7,372 nt of DNA from JBGPFS01 sp041483455 (GCA_041483455.1 JBGPFS010000123.1:1-7372); one strand, 5' to 3'. Shown: positions 1 to 6,839, counted from the stretch's first letter. The notes: generated by a model not told the origin, from the letters alone. Program-made: numbers and translations.

Positions 1-1
1 G

Positions 2-889
2 CTGCTGCTCGGGATCACGAAGCGGGTCAAGGCTCGCCTCCAGTACCGCCGGGGCCCGTCGGTCCTCCAGCCGTATCGCGATCTCGCGAAGTGGTGGCGC
101 AAGGAGTCGGTCGAGAGCTACGCAGCGAGCCCCCTGACCGCCGCGGCGCCCGCGATCGTCCTCGCGGCGGTCTTCGTCGCGACGCTCCTCGTGCCGATCG
201 TGAGCACGCGACCGCCGCTCGATGGCTGGGGCGATCTGCTGGTGGTCGTCGGCCTGATGGCGCTCGGCCGGTTCGTGCTCGCCCTGTCGGCGCTCGATGC
301 CGGCAGCGCCTTCGGAGGCATGGGCAGCAGCCGGGAGGTGGCGATCGCGACGCTCGTCGAGCCGGCGCTGCTCCTGGCGCTGACGGGCGCCGCGCTGGTG
401 GCCGGGTCGACCGATCTGGGCAGGATCTCCACGCTCGGCCTCGCGTCCGGCGTCTCGTGGTACACCCCGGCGATCCTCCTCGCCGCCGGCGCCTTCGCGA
501 TCGTCGCCGTCGCCGAGACCGGTCACGAGCCGGTCGACAACCCGGATACGCATCTCGAGCTGACGATGATCCACGAGGGGATGCTGCTCGAGGCGTCGGG
601 TCCGCGGCTGGCCATCTTCATGTATGCCGCGGAGCTGAAGCTCGTCCTGGTGGCAGGGCTCTTCGCCGCCGTCTTCCTGCCGGTCGGCGCGGCGACGGAC
701 CTGGCGCCGCTGACGCTGCTGATCGCGATCGGCGCCGCACTCGCCAAGCTGATGGGCGCCGCGATCCTCCTGGGCGTGCTCGACTCGAGCCTCGCCAAGC
801 TTCGGATCCTCGCCCTGCCGGGTCTCCTGGCGACCGCGTCGATCCTCGCCGCGATCGGGCTCGCGACCCGCCTCTGGCTTCCGGCATGA
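2..889 (+). CDS. hyfC: Hydrogenase-4 membrane subunit HyfC (NuoH-like), 5'-truncated
   Basis: This is the membrane anchor of a group 4 hydrogenase, homologous to HycD/HyfC and to complex I NuoH, which joins the soluble hydrogenase arm to the ion-pumping membrane subunits. The frame is open from base 2 and gives 295 residues before the stop. About 15-25 N-terminal residues are probably missing at the window edge, judged from the usual length of roughly 305-320. Family signatures seen are KARLQYRRGPSVLQPYRDL near the visible start, GSAFGGMGSSREVAIATLVEP around bases 300-365, and ETGHEPVDNPDTHLELTMIH around 516-575, the conserved acidic loop shared with NuoH. Several hydrophobic segments separate these motifs. 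The stop overlaps the hyfE start in an ATGA. A start codon at 191 inside the same frame would discard the N-terminal family motif, so it is not the real start. The family call is firm; calling it HyfC rather than HycD rests on the neighbouring hyfE and hyfF. Confidence 0.93.
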   Translation: MLLGITKRVKARLQYRRGPSVLQPYRDLAKWWRKESVESYAASPLTAAAPAIVLAAVFVATLLVPIVSTRPPLDGWGDLLVVVGLMALGRFVLALSALDAGSAFGGMGSSREVAIATLVEPALLLALTGAALVAGSTDLGRISTLGLASGVSWYTPAILLAAGAFAIVAVAETGHEPVDNPDTHLELTMIHEGMLLEASGPRLAIFMYAAELKLVLVAGLFAAVFLPVGAATDLAPLTLLIAIGAALAKLMGAAILLGVLDSSLAKLRILALPGLLATASILAAIGLATRLWLPA

Positions 890-1551
890 CGATCGATCCG
901 CGGACGGCGGGCCAGATCGTCGACACCTGCGCTGCCGCCGTCGTCGTGCTCGGCGTCGGACTCGCGGCCACGCGTTCGATCGGTCGCTCGATCTGGCTCG
1001 TCGCGATCCAGTCGGCGCTCGTCGGCGTGGCGGCCCTCGTGGTCGGTCTTGCCACGGGCGCGGGCCATCTCCTGATGGGCGGGCTGCTCGCGGTCGGGGT
1101 CAAGGGCTTCGTCGTTCCGCTCGTGCTGGGCTCGATCCTCCGACGGTCGGCGATCCGTCACGAGCGCCACCCGTTCCTGGGTCCGCGCGCCTCGCTGGTA
1201 GCGGCCGTCGCGATCGTCTTCGTCGCGACCGCGGCTGCCGACGGAGCCTCCCTCGGGGCGAGCGTCGCGGCGAGCCGCAGCCTGCCGGCGGCGATCGCCG
1301 AGGTGCTCACCGGCCTGTTCATCGTCATGACCCGCCGCAAGGCGCTGTCGCTGGTCGTGGGCCTGCTCGTCTTCGAGAACGGGATCGCGCTCACGGCCTT
1401 CTCCCTGACCTACGGGATGCCGCTCGTCGTGGAGCTCGGGGTCCTGTTCGATCTGCTCATCGCGGTCGTCGTGGCCTGGATCTACGCGCGTCGGATGCTT
1501 GACGTGCTCGGCAGCACCTCGACCGATCGCCTGCGGAGCCTGCGCGGATGA
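886..1551 (+). CDS. hyfE: Hydrogenase-4 membrane subunit HyfE (NuoK-related)
   Basis: This is a small integral membrane subunit of Hyf-type hydrogenases; its C-terminal part is related to NuoK of complex I and sits between HyfC and the antiporter-like HyfF. The protein has 221 residues, close to the usual length of about 215, and is built almost wholly of hydrophobic segments, roughly six or seven helices. The diagnostic stretch is at residues 150-200: RRKALSLVVGLLVFENG, then LTYGMPLVVELGVLFDLLIA. E164 and E183 lie within membrane segments and resemble the buried acidic residues of NuoK that take part in ion movement. The ATG at 886 is chosen because it makes a 4-nt ATGA overlap with hyfC and all family similarity begins after it; the same open frame upstream reads through hyfC in a shadow frame. 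No clear Shine-Dalgarno precedes it, so translation probably depends on coupling to hyfC. Confidence 0.92.
   Translation: MTIDPRTAGQIVDTCAAAVVVLGVGLAATRSIGRSIWLVAIQSALVGVAALVVGLATGAGHLLMGGLLAVGVKGFVVPLVLGSILRRSAIRHERHPFLGPRASLVAAVAIVFVATAAADGASLGASVAASRSLPAAIAEVLTGLFIVMTRRKALSLVVGLLVFENGIALTAFSLTYGMPLVVELGVLFDLLIAVVVAWIYARRMLDVLGSTSTDRLRSLRG
1535..1538 (+). promoter_or_regulatory. Ribosome binding site of hyfF
   Basis: A GGAG lies 9 nt before the ATG at 1548, inside the end of hyfE. It supports initiation at the ATG that overlaps the hyfE stop. Confidence 0.55.
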
Positions 1552-3035
1552 TCGAGCTGCTCGTCGTCCTGACCGTCGTCGGCCCGACCCTGGCGGGTGT
1601 CGGCGCCTGGTTCGCGGAGGGGCGCCGGGCGTCCGGGTTCGCGCTGATCGGGCTGACGCTGGCCCTCGCGGCAGGCCTCGTGCTCGCCGGCCTCGTCTTC
1701 GCCGGTGGGCCGGTGCACGCCTTCGGGGGCCTCGTCGTCGTCGACGCCCTCGGTGCGTATCTCCTCGTCCTCGTCCTCGTCGTCGCCGCGATCGCGGGCG
1801 CCGGATCGCCGGCCCACCTCGCGCACGAGCGGGCGGCCGGCAGGCTGCCGGCCCGCGGCCCCGGGCAGTACTACGCGCTCCTGCTCTGGTTCGCGGCCGG
1901 CCTCGCGGCCGTCCCGCTCCTCGACAACCTGGGGCTGGTGTGGGTCGGGATCGAGGCGACGACGATCGTGTCCGCGCTGCTGGTCGGCTTCGCCCGTACG
2001 CCGGCCGCCATCGAGGCCGCCTGGAAGTACCTGATCCTGGGCTCGATCGGGATCGGGTTCGCCCTCCTTGGCACCCTCCTGCTGTACGCCTCATCGGTCG
2101 GCGTCCTGGGGGAGACGAGCGATGCGCTCGCCTGGACCCGACTCAGGGAGATCGCGCCGCACCTCGATCCCGGCCTGGCCCGCCTCGCCTTCGTGTTCGC
2201 CCTGGCCGGGTATGGCACCAAGGCCGGGCTCGTGCCGTTCCACACCTGGTTGCCCGACGCTCACAGCCAGGCCCCGAGCCCGATCTCGGCCCTCCTGTCG
2301 GGGGCGGCCCTGGCGGTCGCGCTGTACGCGCTCGCCCGGTTCCACCTCGTCGCGGTGGCGGCTCTCGGGCCGGCGTTCTCCTCGACGCTTCTCGTCGTCT
2401 TCGGCCTGCTCAGCCTGGCGGTGGCGCTTCCGTTCATCGTGGCCCAGGGGGATCTCAAGCGTCTCCTGGCGTACTCGTCGATCGAGCACCTCGGGCTGGC
2501 GACGCTCGCTCTCGGCTTCGGCGGCCACCTGGCCCTCCTCGGGTTCACCCTCCATCTGGTCAGCCACGGTCTCGCGAAGTCGACGGTCTTCCTCGCCGCG
2601 GGACGGCTCGTCGCCGAGCGGGGCAGTCGCAGGATCGGCCGCCTGGGAGGCAGCCTCGCCCGCTCGCCCGCCGATGGACGCGCGCTCGTCGTCGCCGCGC
2701 TCATCCTTGCCGGTCTGCCGCCATCGGGGATCTTCATCGCCGAGCTCGCGATCCTTTTCGGGGGCGTTCAGGCAGGCTGGGGACCGGCCGCAGCCCTCGC
2801 GGCGGTCATCCTCGCCCTCGCGGTAGCCGGTCTCCTGTTCCACGTCGTGCGCGTGTCGGTAGGACCCGCCGGGCCGGCTGGACCGCCCGCCGAGCGATCC
2901 TCGCCGACGGGCGCTCGGGCGCTTCTCCTCGCCGTCCCGCTGGCGGTCGTCATCGGGGCAGGTCTGTGGACGCCGTCTCCGCTCGCGGCTGCCTTCGAGC
3001 AGGTCGTCCTCGTTCTTGGAGGGGGGCGTGGCTGA
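1548..3035 (+). CDS. hyfF: Hydrogenase-4 antiporter-like subunit HyfF (NuoL/M/N family)
   Basis: This is a proton/sodium antiporter-like membrane subunit of the NuoL/NuoM/NuoN and Mrp family, which couples electron transfer in the hydrogenase to ion translocation. It has 495 residues, near the usual HyfF length, with about 14 hydrophobic segments. Typical motifs are VGIEATTIVSALLVG with E136 in the TM5 position, GTKAGLVPFHTWLPDAHSQA with K225 in the TM7 position, GDLKRLLAYSSIEHLG (K304), SHGLAKSTVFLAAG (K344), and PPSGIFIAELAILFG with E399 in the TM12 position. These match the essential Glu/Lys residues of the antiporter channels. The TM8 position that holds Lys in E. coli NuoM appears to be Ala here, by my alignment by eye. 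The WKYLILGSIGIGFALLG segment and the position after hyfE favour HyfF over HyfB or HyfD. The ATG overlaps the hyfE stop by 4 nt and a GGAG lies upstream. Confidence 0.92.
   Translation: MIELLVVLTVVGPTLAGVGAWFAEGRRASGFALIGLTLALAAGLVLAGLVFAGGPVHAFGGLVVVDALGAYLLVLVLVVAAIAGAGSPAHLAHERAAGRLPARGPGQYYALLLWFAAGLAAVPLLDNLGLVWVGIEATTIVSALLVGFARTPAAIEAAWKYLILGSIGIGFALLGTLLLYASSVGVLGETSDALAWTRLREIAPHLDPGLARLAFVFALAGYGTKAGLVPFHTWLPDAHSQAPSPISALLSGAALAVALYALARFHLVAVAALGPAFSSTLLVVFGLLSLAVALPFIVAQGDLKRLLAYSSIEHLGLATLALGFGGHLALLGFTLHLVSHGLAKSTVFLAAGRLVAERGSRRIGRLGGSLARSPADGRALVVAALILAGLPPSGIFIAELAILFGGVQAGWGPAAALAAVILALAVAGLLFHVVRVSVGPAGPAGPPAERSSPTGARALLLAVPLAVVIGAGLWTPSPLAAAFEQVVLVLGGGRG
3018..3022 (+). promoter_or_regulatory. 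Ribosome binding site deciding the hyfG start
   Basis: GGAGG opens a run GGAGGGGGG at 3018-3026, five bases before the GTG at 3028. It favours that GTG over the in-frame TTG at 3016, which begins before this site and has no Shine-Dalgarno of its own. Confidence 0.65.
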
Positions 3036-4602
3036 GCCGTTCGCGACGTCGGACCCTCTCCCGGACTCGACGGGTGCACCGAGCGCGACGGCGTCGGCCG
3101 GGACGGTCGAGTGGGTCGCGCCCGATGCCCTCGGCCCGCGGGTCGCCGACCTGATCGCCGAGGGTGGGCGATTCGTCATGCTCGTGGGCCTCGACGAGCG
3201 CTCGGTCAGCGGCGCCGGCCTGGCCGTGGAGGCGGTCGTCGGCCGCCCGGACGGTGGCCTCGCCCGGCTGCGCGCCGGGTTGCCGCTCGAGGAGCCGTCC
3301 TACGCGTCGATCAGCCCGCTCGTTCCGGCCGCCCACTGGGACGAGCGGGAAGTGAAGGACTTGTTCGGGATCGTCCCGCGGGGCCTGCCCGATCCCCGGC
3401 GGCTCGTCCTCCACGAACGCTGGCCACGGGGCTACCACCCGCTCCGCAAAGACGTCCCGGCGGCCGTCCGGCCGCCCGACGCGGAGCGCCATTTCGTCCC
3501 GTTCGATGTCCGCGGCGAGGGCGTCTACCAGCTCCCGGTCGGGCCGATCCACGCCGGCGTCATCGAGCCCGGCCACTTCCGCTTCTCGGCCATCGGCGAG
3601 CGGGTCCTCCACCTCGACGCCCGGCTCTTCTTCGTCCATCGCGGGCTCGAGAAGCTGGTCGAGGGCCGCTCGTTCGGCGCGGCGCTGCCGATCGTCGAGC
3701 GCGCCTGCGGCGTCTGCACCGTCACGCACGCGGTGGCGTACTCGCAGGCCGTCGAGCTCCTGACCCGGACCACGATCCCGCCTCGCGCCCGGTGGGCCCG
3801 GGTCCTGCTCGCCGAGCTCGAGCGTCTCTACAACCACGTGGGTGACCTCGGCAACATCTGCGCCGGGATCGGGTTCCAGCCGGCCGTATCGCGGTTCGGA
3901 TGGCTCAAGGAGCGCCTGCTCCGGGCCAACGATGCGCTGACCGGCCACCGCTACCTGACCGGCGTCGTCGCCCCGGGCGGACTGGCGACCGATCTCGACC
4001 CCGACGGCCTGGCAGTCTTGCCCGAGACGCTCGACGCGATCGGCCTGGAGCTAGCGTCCGCGGTCCGCTCGATCGTCCGCTCGGAGGGCGTGATGGGTCG
4101 GTTCCATGGGACCGGGGTCGTGAGCGCCGACACGGCCACCGCGCTGGGCGCGCTCGGTGTCGCCGCGAAGGCGAGCGGACTCGGGCTCGACCTGCGCCGC
4201 GACCGACCTGCCGGAGCGTATGAGGAGCTCGAGATCGCGCTCGTGACCGCCTCCACGGGGGACGTCGCCGCGCGCTTCCACGTCCGCGCCCAGGAAGCCC
4301 ACGAGTCACTCCGGCTCGTCCGGGAAGCTGCCCGCCGGCTTCCGCCGGGAGCGATCGTCGCACCCCTGGCCACGACGCCGCTGGCCGGCGATTCGGTCCT
4401 CGGAGCGGCCGAGGGGCCGCGGGGCGCATCGTGGATCTGGCTGCGTGCCGCTGCCGACGGCACGATCGACCGGCTGCACCTGCGGTCGGCTTCGTTCGCG
4501 AACTGGCCGGTCGTCGCCGCGGCCGTGCCCGGCAACCTGGTGCCCGACTTCCCGCTGATCAACAAGAGCTTCGAGCTCTGCTACGCCTGCACGGACCGCT
4601 GA
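3028..4602 (+). CDS. hyfG: Group 4 [NiFe]-hydrogenase large subunit HyfG (NuoC-NuoD fusion type)
   Basis: This is the catalytic subunit predicted to hold the Ni-Fe centre for reversible H+/H2 conversion on the cytoplasmic face. Of 524 residues, about 25-150 form a NuoC-like (30-kDa) domain with HWDEREVKDLFGI at 103-115 and a following RGYHPLRKD. About 165-524 form the NuoD-like large-subunit domain, with PVGPIHAGVIEPGHFRF, GRSFGAALPIVERACGVC and LLAELERLYNHVGDLGNIC. The four expected metal ligands are present: C227/C230 in the RACGVC (L1) motif and C518/C521 in the C-terminal ELCYACTDR (L2) motif. Two oddities stand out. L2 reads Glu-Leu before the first Cys where Asp-Pro is usual, and the protein stops directly after CTDR, so there is no C-terminal extension for a HycI-type endopeptidase. 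The GTG start is chosen for its GGAGG and 8-nt overlap with hyfF; TTG 3016 would add four residues. Because all four Cys remain, it is unlike the Cys-lacking hydrogenase-related (Ehr) proteins, but H2 activity is inferred. Confidence 0.93.
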   Translation: MAEPFATSDPLPDSTGAPSATASAGTVEWVAPDALGPRVADLIAEGGRFVMLVGLDERSVSGAGLAVEAVVGRPDGGLARLRAGLPLEEPSYASISPLVPAAHWDEREVKDLFGIVPRGLPDPRRLVLHERWPRGYHPLRKDVPAAVRPPDAERHFVPFDVRGEGVYQLPVGPIHAGVIEPGHFRFSAIGERVLHLDARLFFVHRGLEKLVEGRSFGAALPIVERACGVCTVTHAVAYSQAVELLTRTTIPPRARWARVLLAELERLYNHVGDLGNICAGIGFQPAVSRFGWLKERLLRANDALTGHRYLTGVVAPGGLATDLDPDGLAVLPETLDAIGLELASAVRSIVRSEGVMGRFHGTGVVSADTATALGALGVAAKASGLGLDLRRDRPAGAYEELEIALVTASTGDVAARFHVRAQEAHESLRLVREAARRLPPGAIVAPLATTPLAGDSVLGAAEGPRGASWIWLRAAADGTIDRLHLRSASFANWPVVAAAVPGNLVPDFPLINKSFELCYACTDR

Positions 4603-4604
4603 CG

Positions 4605-4949
4605 ATGCCGCTCGACGTCTTCGATCGCCTCCTTCGCCCGCTTCGCAGCCGACCGGTCACGAGCCGCTATCCCGACGAGCCGCCCGACCTTCCGGCAGCG
4701 GCGCGCGGCCTGCCCGAACTCGACCCGGTCCGCTGCGACGGCAGTGCGGCCTGCGTCAGCGCCTGCCCGACGGGGGCGATCCGCCTGTCCGACCCGGTCT
4801 GGTCGCTCGATGCGGGGGCGTGCATCTTCTGTGGCGCATGCGCCCGGGCATGTCCCCGCGACGCGATCCGGCTGGGGCGCCAGATCGAGCTCGCCGTTCT
4901 TGAGCGGGCGGACCTGACGATCGAGCGCGCCTGGAGGGCGGAACCGTGA
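4605..4949 (+). CDS. hyfH: Hydrogenase-4 dicluster ferredoxin subunit HyfH (HycF/NuoI-like)
   Basis: This is an electron-transfer subunit with two ferredoxin-type cluster motifs, related to HycF/HyfH and to NuoI of complex I, linking an electron donor or acceptor to the small subunit. It has 114 residues, much shorter than E. coli HycF or HyfH (about 180). The N-terminal part keeps the family-like RPVTSRYPDEPPDLPAAARG. The second motif is complete: C73, C76, C79, C83-Pro. The first motif is C44, S47, C50, C54-Pro, so the second Cys of the usual CxxCxxCxxxCP is Ser (codon AGT at 4743-4745). Loss of this particular Cys is known to favour a [3Fe-4S] cluster in some ferredoxins, though Ser can also act as a ligand. 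The ATG is 2 nt after the hyfG stop with no clear Shine-Dalgarno, suggesting reinitiation. The gene ends in a GTGA overlap with hyfI. The frame is open upstream, but there it only shadows hyfG. Confidence 0.9.
   Translation: MPLDVFDRLLRPLRSRPVTSRYPDEPPDLPAAARGLPELDPVRCDGSAACVSACPTGAIRLSDPVWSLDAGACIFCGACARACPRDAIRLGRQIELAVLERADLTIERAWRAEP
4933..4938 (+). promoter_or_regulatory. Ribosome binding site of hyfI
   Basis: GGAGGG lies 7 nt before the GTG at 4946, inside the end of hyfH, and supports that non-ATG start. Confidence 0.65.
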
Positions 4950-5506
4950 CGGGACTCCCGACCGCCGCCGGCCCGCCGGACGAGCCGCTCGTGGCGCGGC
5001 AGCTGCGCCGAACGATCCGGCGGACCCTCGGCCGGTCGCTCCACGTCCGCCACCTCGATGCGGGCTCATGCAATGGCTGCGACTGGGAGATCGCGGCGCT
5101 GCTCAACCCCTACCACGACGTCCAGCGCCTGGGCATCGACTTCGTCGCGTCGCCTCGCCACGCGGATCTGCTCCTCGTCACCGGGATCATGACCCGCAAC
5201 CTCGAGGAGGCGGCTCGACGGACGTACGAGGCGATGCCGGAGCCACGGCTCGTCGTCGCGGTCGGGGCGTGCGCGATCAGCGGCGGAGTGTTCGCCGGCA
5301 CCTACGCCGGCCGCGACGGGATCGGCGAGGTCCTCCCGATCGACGTCCTGGTGCCGGGCTGTCCGCCCCGGCCCGAAGCCCTCATCCATGGGCTCCTCGT
5401 CGCGGTCGGACGAATGGCGCCCTTCGCGGTGGTGGCTGGCCGCGTCGACGCGATGACGTCCGGGCCGAACCCGCCCGGTGCCCGAGAGGCCCCGGCCGGT
5501 GAATGA
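4946..5506 (+). CDS. hyfI: Group 4 hydrogenase small subunit HyfI (HycG/NuoB-like)
   Basis: This is the small subunit that binds the [4Fe-4S] cluster closest to the Ni-Fe site, homologous to HycG/HyfI and complex I NuoB. The 186 residues hold four cluster ligands in the expected context: C42 and C45 in AGSCNGCDWE, C109 in VGACAISGGVF and C139 in VPGCPPRPEAL. As in other group 4 enzymes, it lacks the twin-arginine signal and the medial/distal cluster domain of group 1 small subunits, so it should stay in the cytoplasm and hand electrons to HyfH. Residues 15-35 are basic (RQLRRTIRRTLGRS), probably facing the membrane or a partner subunit. The GTG start overlaps the hyfH stop by 4 nt behind a GGAGGG. 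The C-terminal tail after about residue 165 (Ser/Gly/Pro/Ala/Glu-rich) looks unstructured. The stop overlaps the likely start of the following dehydrogenase by 8 nt. Confidence 0.93.
   Translation: MTGLPTAAGPPDEPLVARQLRRTIRRTLGRSLHVRHLDAGSCNGCDWEIAALLNPYHDVQRLGIDFVASPRHADLLLVTGIMTRNLEEAARRTYEAMPEPRLVVAVGACAISGGVFAGTYAGRDGIGEVLPIDVLVPGCPPRPEALIHGLLVAVGRMAPFAVVAGRVDAMTSGPNPPGAREAPAGE
5484..5489 (+). promoter_or_regulatory. Ribosome binding site favouring the GTG at 5499
   Basis: GAGAGG lies 9 nt before the GTG at 5499. The upstream alternative GTG at 5478 is preceded by a C-rich stretch with no purine-rich site, so the later start is preferred. Confidence 0.45.
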
Positions 5507-6806
5507 CCGCCGGTTCCGGCGACCTGCCCTGAAGATCGCGGTCGCGGGCCTGGCGGCCATGCTCGTGGGCGCCTGTGCCCAGGTCGTCACCCATTCGCCG
5601 GCCGGTCTGGCAAGCCCGGCCGGCGCGTTCGAATCACCCGCGCCACCATCGTTCGTGTCGCCGTCGCCAGTGGGACCGCGGTCGTCGGCGCAGCCCAGCC
5701 CGACCCCGGCGGGCGACCCGGGCCTGGTCACGGTCGCCCTCCAGGCCCTCGTCTCGGGCCTCGCCTCGCCGGTCTCGGTGACGGGCGCCGGTGATGGCAG
5801 CGGGCGCCTCTTCGTCCTCGAGCAGGCGGGGCGGATCCGGATCGTCGTCGGCGGTGGCCTCCTGTCCCAGCCGTTCCTCGACATTTCGTCGATCGTCAGC
5901 TGCTGTGGCGAGCGGGGACTCCTCGGGCTCGCCTTCCATCCCGACTTCGCAGCCGACGGGCGCTTCTACGTCTACTACACCGACACGAGCGCCGACTTCG
6001 CGATCACGATCGCGGAGTACCGTCCTTCGGCCAGCGAGCCGGACGTCGCCGATCCGGCCTCCGGGCGCATCCTGCTCCGCATCCCCCACGGGCAGTACCC
6101 GAACCACGACGGTGGCCAGCTGACGTTCGGGCCCGACCGACACCTGTACGCCGGCACCGGGGACGGCGGCGGTGCCGGCAACCCGCTCGGGACGTCCCAG
6201 GACCTTGGCAGCCTCCTCGGCAAGGTGCTCCGCCTGGATGTCGACCACCCGTCCGGGAGCCTCCTCTACGGCACGGCCGGGAACCCGTTCGTGGACCGGT
6301 CCGGCGCCCGCCCTGAGATCTGGGCGTATGGCCTGCGGAACCCGTGGCGCTTCTCGTTCGACCGCCTCACCGGCGACCTCTGGATCGGCGATGTCGGCCA
6401 GGACCGGTGGGAGGAGATCGATCACGCCGGCGCCGGGCTGGGCGGCCAGGACTACGGCTGGAATCGCATGGAGGGCTTCCACTGCTACGCACCCGCCAGC
6501 GGGTGCGACCAGGCCGGCCTCACTCTGCCGGTCGCCGAGTACGGCCACGACGCCGGCTGCGCCGTCACGGGCGGCTTCGTCTACCGGGGCGCGGCGTACC
6601 CGCTCCTCGACGGCGTCTATCTCTTCGCCGACTCCTGCTCCGGTCGGATCTGGGGGTTGGCGGCTGGCGCCGCGGGTCGTCAGACGCCGCTGGAGGTCGC
6701 GGGCACGGGCCGCTCGATCGTGTCCTTCGGGCAGGACGATACCGGCGAGCTGTACGTCACCGCCCTGCCCGATACCCTCTACCGGCTGAGCGCGACAACG
6801 CGCTGA
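5499..6806 (+). CDS. PQQ-dependent sugar dehydrogenase family lipoprotein (GSDH type)
   Basis: This is a six-bladed beta-propeller quinoprotein of the glucose/sorbosone dehydrogenase family, which oxidises sugars or related alcohols with pyrroloquinoline quinone outside the cytoplasmic membrane; the true substrate cannot be read from sequence. It has 435 residues. Residues 1-25 look like a lipoprotein signal (RRFRRPALK, a hydrophobic core, then LVGAC), with C26 as the lipidated residue. A Pro/Ser/Ala-rich linker runs to about residue 70. The propeller carries GERGLLGLAFHPDF (137-150), NHDGGQ (202-207) followed by LTFGPDRHLYAGTGDGG, GLRNPWRFSFD and GDVGQDRWEEID. H203 and R280 appear to match the catalytic His144 and Arg228 of Acinetobacter soluble glucose dehydrogenase. 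Six further Cys (135, 136, 329, 336, 354, 380) suit disulfides in an exported protein. The start gives an 8-nt overlap with hyfI and a GAGAGG upstream; GTG 5478 would add seven residues. Its operon position is unexpected and its link to the hydrogenase is inference. Confidence 0.87.
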   Translation: MNDRRFRRPALKIAVAGLAAMLVGACAQVVTHSPAGLASPAGAFESPAPPSFVSPSPVGPRSSAQPSPTPAGDPGLVTVALQALVSGLASPVSVTGAGDGSGRLFVLEQAGRIRIVVGGGLLSQPFLDISSIVSCCGERGLLGLAFHPDFAADGRFYVYYTDTSADFAITIAEYRPSASEPDVADPASGRILLRIPHGQYPNHDGGQLTFGPDRHLYAGTGDGGGAGNPLGTSQDLGSLLGKVLRLDVDHPSGSLLYGTAGNPFVDRSGARPEIWAYGLRNPWRFSFDRLTGDLWIGDVGQDRWEEIDHAGAGLGGQDYGWNRMEGFHCYAPASGCDQAGLTLPVAEYGHDAGCAVTGGFVYRGAAYPLLDGVYLFADSCSGRIWGLAAGAAGRQTPLEVAGTGRSIVSFGQDDTGELYVTALPDTLYRLSATTR

Positions 6807-6839
6807 CCGGGGCGGTCATCGCGGCCCTTCCGGCGGTGG

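Noticed and set aside
523..2094. Long minus-strand open frame (523 residues) antisense to hyfC/hyfE/hyfF
   Set aside because: It is extremely Arg/Asp/Gly-rich with no recognisable domain, and lies opposite three clear family members. Long antisense frames are expected at this GC content.
2091..3948. Minus-strand open frames 2091-3179 and 2950-3948
   Set aside because: Both are charged, low-complexity translations antisense to hyfF and hyfG, with no motif or neighbour support.
3018..4602. HyfG as a Cys-less hydrogenase-related (Ehr) protein
   Set aside because: C227, C230, C518 and C521 are all present, so the Ni-Fe ligand set is intact despite the altered L2 context.
2..5506. Reading the cluster as ordinary respiratory complex I
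   Set aside because: The fused NuoC-NuoD-type large subunit with CxxC at both ends, the presence of HyfE, and the C-E-F-G-H-I order identify a group 4 hydrogenase instead.
5499..5525. Twin-arginine export signal on the dehydrogenase
   Set aside because: RRFRRPALK lacks the full S-R-R-x-F-L-K pattern, and the hydrophobic core ending in LVGAC is better explained as a Sec lipoprotein signal.
5634..6548. Minus-strand open frame opposite the sugar dehydrogenase
   Set aside because: The opposite strand carries multiple conserved GSDH motifs; this frame reads as an Ala/Val/Arg/Asp-rich shadow.
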